A stretch of 64,000 bases of DNA. Source: Photobacterium phosphoreum. Its GTDB lineage: Bacteria > Pseudomonadota > Gammaproteobacteria > Enterobacterales > Vibrionaceae. Below, piece by piece: positions 59,548 to 64,000 of the stretch. The translations under genes were made by a program, and so were the position numbers. How positions within the stretch are numbered: position 1 is the stretch's first letter; every line of letters starts with the position of its first letter. The stretch covers positions 1,399,442 to 1,463,441 of the forward strand of contig NZ_MSCQ01000001.1 in NCBI RefSeq assembly GCF_002954725.1. Direction: 5' to 3'. The notes under the pieces were generated by a model. The model had not been told where the DNA came from and made no database searches. It worked only from the letters and a program-made list of their open reading frames with translations.

Positions 59548-60045
59548 TTAATTGACGTTATTATCCACTAAATGATGACATAACCAACCTAACGATAAAT
59601 CTTCAATGGCTTGCTGTATCGATGCGTCTATCTTTTGTGCTTCATCGCCATTATACATATCAAGAATAGTGGTAAAAAAGGGCATATAAGGCATTGTTGA
59701 AATATACACTTTCTTATCATCAGCAGTAGCGATCACTTCAATATCATAGGCATTTAAATGACGTGAGTCTTGATCTGTAATGTGCACTAAATTAAAGCGT
59801 ATAATATTGGCATCTTTCGAATCAATGGTTGCACGATACCCTATTCGATTTTCATCATCGATCAAATGATAGCCCCCATCAGCCAGCGCTATTCCTTTTT
59901 CAATCAACATCGATAACATGTCGGCTCGATCAGAAGAAACATTGATAACTAATGCTGACTCATCTGAAAAATCATCAACAGATCCCTCTTCAATATCATC
60001 ATCAAATATAGATCGGGTGTAGGTTGTTACGACATGATTCAGCAT
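59548..60045 (-). CDS. Hypothetical protein next to acr3
   Basis: A 165-aa soluble acidic protein that I do not recognise. There is no signal peptide, TM segment or nucleotide-binding motif. An acidic start (DDDIEEGSVDDFSDES) is followed by an alpha+beta pattern (ADMLSMLIEKGIALADGGYHLID, then IIRFNLVHI, YDIEVIATADDKKVYISTMPYMPFF). It lies 160 bases downstream of acr3 on the same strand and has AGGATT nine bases before its ATG plus its own terminator. A link to arsenic is only positional. Confidence 0.72.
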   Translation of the reverse strand: MLNHVVTTYTRSIFDDDIEEGSVDDFSDESALVINVSSDRADMLSMLIEKGIALADGGYHLIDDENRIGYRATIDSKDANIIRFNLVHITDQDSRHLNAYDIEVIATADDKKVYISTMPYMPFFTTILDMYNGDEAQKIDASIQQAIEDLSLGWLCHHLVDNNVN

Positions 60046-60205
60046 GCTTGTAATCCTAATGTTCAGTTTAATATAAATAAATTAAGAGAGAAGATAGGGT
60101 TATACTGGATTACATTTTATCTGCAACACAAATTATAAAATCCAGTAATAAACACCCTAATTCTTCTCAATTTATTATTTTAATATACACGTTGATTTAA
60201 AAGAA

Positions 60206-61261
60206 TTACGGATAGTATTTTTGTTTCATTCTCAGTGCGACATTAACCAAAGCAATTAACACTGGCACTTCAACCAAAGGACCAATTACCCCAGCAAATG
60301 CTTGATCTGAACTCAATCCAAACACTGAAATAGACACTGCAATCGCTAATTCAAAATTGTTGCCTGTGGCTGTAAAAGCAATAGAGGCATTCTTGTCATA
60401 AGGAATACCCATTTTCTTACCGACAAAGAAGCTAATAAAAAACATTAGAACAAAGTAAATAACCAGTGGCACAGCAACACGGAAAACATCCATTGGTAAG
60501 GCTAAAATCATATCGCCTTTAAGGCTAAACATCAGCACAATAGTGGCTAGTAGCGCAATTAACGTAATAGGTGAAATACGAGGAATAAACACCTCGTTGT
60601 ACCATTGATCTCCTTTTTTAGCGACCAACCATTTACGACTAATAAAACCCGCAAGGAAAGGAATACCAAGATAAATAAGAACACTCTCTGCAATATCTAT
60701 AATAGATATATTAATAGCAAAACCCTGATAACCAAATAATGGTGGTAATACCGTAATAAACAACCACGCCATAACACTGTAAGTCAGAATTTGAAATGCG
60801 CTGTTTAATGCGACCAATGTAGCGCCATATTCTTTATTTCCACCACCAATATCATTCCAGACTAATACCATCGCAATACAACGAGCTAAGCCGATAAGAA
60901 TAATCCCCACCATGTAACCGGGATGATCACCAAGGAAGGTTAATGCTAAAACAAACATTAAAATAGGACCAACAATCCAATTCATGACCAAAGATAACGT
61001 AAGGGCTTGTTTATCTTTGGTTACTTTTCCCATTAATCCATAATTTACTTTTGCAAGAGGAGGATACATCATTAAAATCAAACCAATCGCCAACGGAACA
61101 TTGGTTGTTCCAACCGACATCGCTTGATTCCACTGAGACACTTCAGGAAAAATAGCGCCGATCCCCACCCCAATGATCATTGCAGCAAAAATCCATACCG
61201 TTAAGTAACGATCAAGAAACTGCATTTTATTATTTGGGCCATTTAAAACCTTTGTTGTCAT
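60206..61261 (-). CDS. acr3: Arsenite efflux permease Acr3
   Basis: A 351-aa inner-membrane carrier of the ACR3 family (BART superfamily) with ten hydrophobic segments. It expels arsenite by proton exchange. The conserved Cys128 ([13 protein letters not shown]) in TM4 and the TM9 segment [19 protein letters not shown] with its Glu are the known functional residues. The ATG at 61261 has GGAAGG five bases upstream and gives the usual start. An in-frame ATG at 61297 would extend it by 12 residues. It is preceded by arsR (108-base gap), with an operator copy in that gap. Confidence 0.95.
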   Translation of the reverse strand: MTTKVLNGPNNKMQFLDRYLTVWIFAAMIIGVGIGAIFPEVSQWNQAMSVGTTNVPLAIGLILMMYPPLAKVNYGLMGKVTKDKQALTLSLVMNWIVGPILMFVLALTFLGDHPGYMVGIILIGLARCIAMVLVWNDIGGGNKEYGATLVALNSAFQILTYSVMAWLFITVLPPLFGYQGFAINISIIDIAESVLIYLGIPFLAGFISRKWLVAKKGDQWYNEVFIPRISPITLIALLATIVLMFSLKGDMILALPMDVFRVAVPLVIYFVLMFFISFFVGKKMGIPYDKNASIAFTATGNNFELAIAVSISVFGLSSDQAFAGVIGPLVEVPVLIALVNVALRMKQKYYP

Positions 61262-61298
61262 AGTAACCTTCCAATTTTTATTATTTACAGCAACCAAT

Positions 61299-61317
61299 CG
61301 TTAATCGTCGAATAACG
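61299..61317. promoter_or_regulatory. ArsR operator copy 2, before acr3
   Basis: CGTTAATCG-T-CGAATAACG differs from the perfect palindrome upstream of arsR at one position. Flanking AATCGTTA/TAACGATT extends the dyad. It lies about 40 bases before the acr3 start. Confidence 0.75.
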
Positions 61318-61369
61318 ATTAATTATTATGAAAACATTCAATCTTGCTTATAAAGTGCTTAGTAAAACA

Positions 61370-61711
61370 TTAAGACAAGAACGATGAGAATTTAGCGTTA
61401 AATTTATTAAGTGCTTCACGATGAATGCGATAACACACTTTAGGTGGATTTGGCTCTGCTTTAATAAAATCAGCTTGTTTTAGTATCCGTAAATGCTCGG
61501 AAACCGTTGATTGCGCTAATCCTAACTCAGACACTAAATCGCTATTTAAGCAACTATCCATAGCATCTAAGGTATGGAGAATGTGGAGAATACGCAAACG
61601 CGCAGGATGTGATAATGCTTTCGCTTGCGCTGCTAACATTTGTTCATCATTAAGTTGTTGCGCTGTGGCTGTAAAGGAAACATCACAAGAACTCGAGCAT
61701 TTATTATTCAT
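61370..61711 (-). CDS. arsR: ArsR-family arsenic-responsive repressor
   Basis: A 113-aa winged-helix repressor of the ArsR/SmtB family. ALSHPARLRILHILHTL and the recognition helix ELGLAQSTVSEHLRILKQADFI are typical. Cysteines at 5, 9, 54 and 93 are available for arsenite. The N-terminal pair plus Cys54 recalls the Cys15-Cys16-Cys55 site of Corynebacterium ArsR rather than the CVCDLC site of E. coli ArsR. It heads the arsR-acr3 unit and should repress it through the two palindromes at 61727-61745 and 61299-61317. AGGTG lies eight bases before the ATG. Confidence 0.92.
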   Translation of the reverse strand: MNNKCSSSCDVSFTATAQQLNDEQMLAAQAKALSHPARLRILHILHTLDAMDSCLNSDLVSELGLAQSTVSEHLRILKQADFIKAEPNPPKVCYRIHREALNKFNAKFSSFLS

Positions 61712-61726
61712 CTGTTCACACCTAAC

Positions 61727-61745
61727 CGTTAATCGTCGATTAACG
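61727..61745. promoter_or_regulatory. ArsR operator copy 1, before arsR
   Basis: CGTTAATCG-T-CGATTAACG is a perfect 19-base palindrome (9-base arms, one central base), 16 bases upstream of the arsR start. The near-identical second copy in front of acr3 is strong support for an operator. Confidence 0.82.
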
Positions 61746-61763
61746 ATACATCAGCTTTACTGA

Positions 61764-62208
61764 TGATGCAACAATCACTTTATTAAACAATGAGATTTAC
61801 TTTCACTATTTGAAGAAACCTAGAATTGGCTCTTTTAAGTCTACTCTTTTATAACTTGGCGTAGGTTACTTTTATGGTGACTTATCATTATCTCCAATAT
61901 TTTTTTTATTGATATATTATTGATTTAATATTAATAAAATCAAATAATTAACATCATTCAAAATAATATTAATATAATTACCAACAAAAATAACTGTACA
62001 AAAAATGAACAACTGCTATTATCTGTCTCGTTCTGTTGTTCAGGACGTTATTAAATGCACCACCAAGTAACAGTTAAACCTTCAGCTACATCAACGTTAT
62101 CGTTTTGTACTTCAGTGTTTCCCTTGTTTTGGCAGTAACATTAATAATTTAACCACTTAATACATCGCATTTTAGCGGTTAATTAATCACCTATATAAGG
62201 GACATCAC
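61764..62208 (+). other. AT-rich gap and 5' leader of the cold shock gene
   Basis: From 61764 to about 62000 the DNA is very AT-rich and holds no gene. From about 62010 the composition becomes more balanced and probably includes the promoter and a long untranslated leader, as is usual for cspA genes. I cannot place the transcription start. No T-run terminator is seen. Confidence 0.35.
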
Positions 62209-62421
62209 ATGTCTAATACATCTACTGGTTTAGTAAAATGGTTTAACGAAGAGAAAGGTTTTGGTTTTATTACTCAAGACAATGGCGGTGCGGACGTATT
62301 CGTTCACTTCCGTGCTATAGCTTCTGAAGGCTTCAAGACATTAGCTGAAGGCCAGAAAGTGTCTTTTGAAGTAGAACAAGGCCAAAAAGGTCTACAAGCT
62401 GCAAACGTTGTAGCTATCTAA
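62209..62421 (+). CDS. Cold shock protein, CspA family
   Basis: A 70-aa single-domain nucleic-acid chaperone with an OB fold. RNP1 (KGFGFIT, about 16-22) and RNP2 (VFVHF, about 30-34) are both present, with [13 protein letters not shown] at the start and GLQAANV at the end. It binds single-stranded RNA and DNA and melts structure at low temperature. Several paralogues normally exist, and I cannot tell which one this is. AAGGGA lies eight bases before the ATG, and a terminator follows. Confidence 0.95.
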
Positions 62422-62443
62422 TTTATCCCCGTTGATAAATAAT

Positions 62444-62472
62444 AAAAATGCTGGCTATGGCCGGCATTTTTT
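62444..62472 (+). terminator. Terminator after the cold shock gene
   Basis: AAAATGC-GGC pairs with GCC-GCATTTT with a single mismatched pair and a TATG loop. A T run follows. Confidence 0.88.
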
Positions 62473-62751
62473 ATGCCTGCGATTTACCTCTACGTTTGTT
62501 CATTACTAATTGCGATGATCTACATAAACCAGAATGTCTCTTTCAAAGTAAAACTGTTTTTACTGATAAACCTATATAAAAGCATACTCTCAGCCATATA
62601 TTTAGCTAAAATACTAAGAGGTTTGTATTTTTGTAATACTGACCAAACACTAAGAATACTGTATTAAGATAATACTTATTTTATATATCTTACTTAAATC
62701 CAGTTTTAAAGGTTATAGCGTATTTAATGCTATTTATCATCACTGTATAGG

Positions 62752-63981
62752 ATGAGTTCATTGAATTTTGTTTTAGATAATATCGGCACAGTAACGTTAT
62801 TTTTATTACTGTTTACTTTTGTTGTTAGTTGGTTATTTCGCTCTAAAGAGTTTGCTATCATTAGAGGCGTTATTTTAACTGTTTATAGTTTAGTTTTTGT
62901 TACTTTATTTGACACTTTGGTTAGTTTCATCCCTCCTTTGATTATATTACTTTTATATAGTTTGGTATTTATAGACACCTTGCTTCTTATTCGACCAAAG
63001 ATGCAACCTCTTTGGGTTCGAGTTTTGATAAATTGGCCTGGGCAATGGTTTTTAGGTGCAACGATAATCGCCTTCCCTTGGGCAATATGGGTACTATTGT
63101 TTAAGAGTGCTGATTTTTTGTATATCCCTTATATACTTGGTTTAATCGGTATATTACAAAATTTCCGTATCACTGAAGAATGTATTTTTATCGATTTGAA
63201 TGATAACGAACAGCCATCACAACTGAGCCGCTTAAAATTAGCGCCACCAAATTCAAATAATAACGACACACTGCAAATTATCCAGTTAACCGATCCGCAT
63301 TTAGGCCCATATATGTCTGTTGCTCGACTTCAGCATATTTGTAAAAACGCAGTCGATAAACAACCGGATCTTATTTTATTAACGGGCGACTTTTTGACCA
63401 TGGAGTCAAAAGGATCAGTACAAACACTGTCACAATCACTCCAACCATTAAAAGAGTATAGCGGCAAGGTGTTTGCTTGTATGGGCAACCATGATTACGA
63501 AGCGCCTGAAATAGTAAAGGTAGCCTTAGCTAACAATAATATTACTTTGTTGATAGATGAAGCCCTGATAGTACAAACTCGACTTGGCCCAGTTGAAGTT
63601 ATTGGCTTTGATTCTCACTCTAAAGATAGAAAACTTAAACTCAGTAACGCAATCAAAAGCTTACCTAATGAAAAGAATATCATCGCAAGTATTGCTATGC
63701 TTCATGATCCAACTCACCTTTCAGATCTGCTTCTAGCCAGCCACCCTACAGATTTATTCTTAAGTGGTCATACACATGGTGGTCTTATGGGATTAGTCAG
63801 TTTAGGATTAAAAACGACGGTAATCAGCCTATTTTCAAAATCGCCAGATCATGGCTTGTGGGGAATTGATAATACCAAGTTATATGTGCATCGAGGTACT
63901 GGTCATTATGGCTTTCCTTTTCGGTTAGGCGTACCCACAGAGCATAGTGTTATCAAAGTTAGATTAAAGAAATCAAAATAA
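62752..63981 (+). CDS. Membrane-anchored metallophosphoesterase
   Basis: A 409-aa protein of the YaeI/YkuE type. Four or five hydrophobic segments (about 10-140) are followed by a calcineurin-like phosphoesterase domain. Metal ligands: TDPHLG (Asp181, His183), TGDF (Asp213), GNHD (245-248), LHDP (His318) and GHTHGG (339-344). Enzymes of this group include a lipid A-related pyrophosphatase (LpxH-like fold) and YaeI, and the substrate is not set here. The ATG at 62752 starts a complete protein that ends 19 bases before the window edge. No clear SD is seen. Confidence 0.88.
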   Translation: MSSLNFVLDNIGTVTLFLLLFTFVVSWLFRSKEFAIIRGVILTVYSLVFVTLFDTLVSFIPPLIILLLYSLVFIDTLLLIRPKMQPLWVRVLINWPGQWFLGATIIAFPWAIWVLLFKSADFLYIPYILGLIGILQNFRITEECIFIDLNDNEQPSQLSRLKLAPPNSNNNDTLQIIQLTDPHLGPYMSVARLQHICKNAVDKQPDLILLTGDFLTMESKGSVQTLSQSLQPLKEYSGKVFACMGNHDYEAPEIVKVALANNNITLLIDEALIVQTRLGPVEVIGFDSHSKDRKLKLSNAIKSLPNEKNIIASIAMLHDPTHLSDLLLASHPTDLFLSGHTHGGLMGLVSLGLKTTVISLFSKSPDHGLWGIDNTKLYVHRGTGHYGFPFRLGVPTEHSVIKVRLKKSK

Positions 63982-64000
63982 TATTAACAGTAATAGTACA

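Noticed and set aside
62473-62667. Reading frame of 64 codons after the cold shock gene
   Set aside because: It starts right behind the terminator T run, has no SD, and shows no recognisable protein pattern.

Overview
The window is about 64 kb of AT-rich gammaproteobacterial chromosome. Gene content and order point to the Vibrionaceae, most likely Photobacterium (an inference from protein similarity and synteny recalled from memory, not from a search). Evidence includes the yccA-tusE-acyP-rlmI block, an artPIQM operon, a chromosomal Qnr-type pentapeptide protein, an ACR3/ArsR arsenic module, and the typical AT-rich intergenic style with A/T-flanked hairpin terminators. No tRNA, rRNA, CRISPR array or prophage was seen. 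The only mobile-type gene is one REP-associated (Y1/HUH) transposase with its own repeat family.

Layout. 0.4-3.4 kb: arginine ABC importer artP-artI-artQ-artM, then an orphan MinE-like gene. 3.9-5.1 kb: HcaT-like MFS permease. 5.4-10.1 kb: an unusual cbb3-type oxidase cluster (small cytochrome c, CcoN, CcoO, and a five-haem CcoP fused to a dehydrogenase-type tri-haem cytochrome). 10.2-12.1 kb: a lysine riboswitch with a hairpin that sequesters the ribosome binding site, in front of an NhaC-family transporter (LysW type). 12.2-16 kb: glyoxalase, Qnr, a cystatin-like lipoprotein, CHM isomerase, and an NTF2-like protein divergent from a LysR regulator. 16-17.8 kb: REP-type transposase with flanking repeats and GC-rich hairpins.

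17.9-30.8 kb is a galactose/beta-galactoside region: ygjH, galR, ychN, a small P-loop kinase, galT-galK-galM (no galE), then ebgR-ebgA-ebgC-ygjI. LacI/GalR-type operators lie before galR, before galT and inside ebgA. EbgA/EbgC would release galactose from beta-galactosides, and GalM/GalK/GalT would feed it to the Leloir pathway.

31-43 kb: a membrane GGDEF/EAL protein with a degenerate GGDEF motif, an unknown charged protein, gltS after a long AT-rich leader, an OFA-family MFS permease, and the general amino acid importer aapJ-aapQ-aapM-aapP. 42.8-46.5 kb: yccA, tusE, acyP, rlmI and a YccT-like protein. 46.5-53 kb: an AT-rich gap with possible RNA structure, an L,D-transpeptidase-type protein, an isochorismatase-type hydrolase, a small unknown protein, a HAD phosphatase and a soluble GAF/PAS/GGDEF/EAL protein.

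53-57 kb and 60-62 kb are two arsenic modules. The first (minus strand) encodes an arsenate reductase-ArsR fusion, a dual-specificity-type phosphatase, a GAPDH and the organoarsenical exporter ArsJ. Together GAPDH and ArsJ would convert arsenate to 1-arseno-3-phosphoglycerate and export it. The second encodes ArsR and Acr3 (arsenite efflux), with two copies of a palindromic operator. Between them lie a 2-oxoglutarate oxygenase, a DMT permease, a SpoU-type RNA methyltransferase and an unknown protein. The window ends with a CspA-type cold shock gene and a membrane-anchored metallophosphoesterase.
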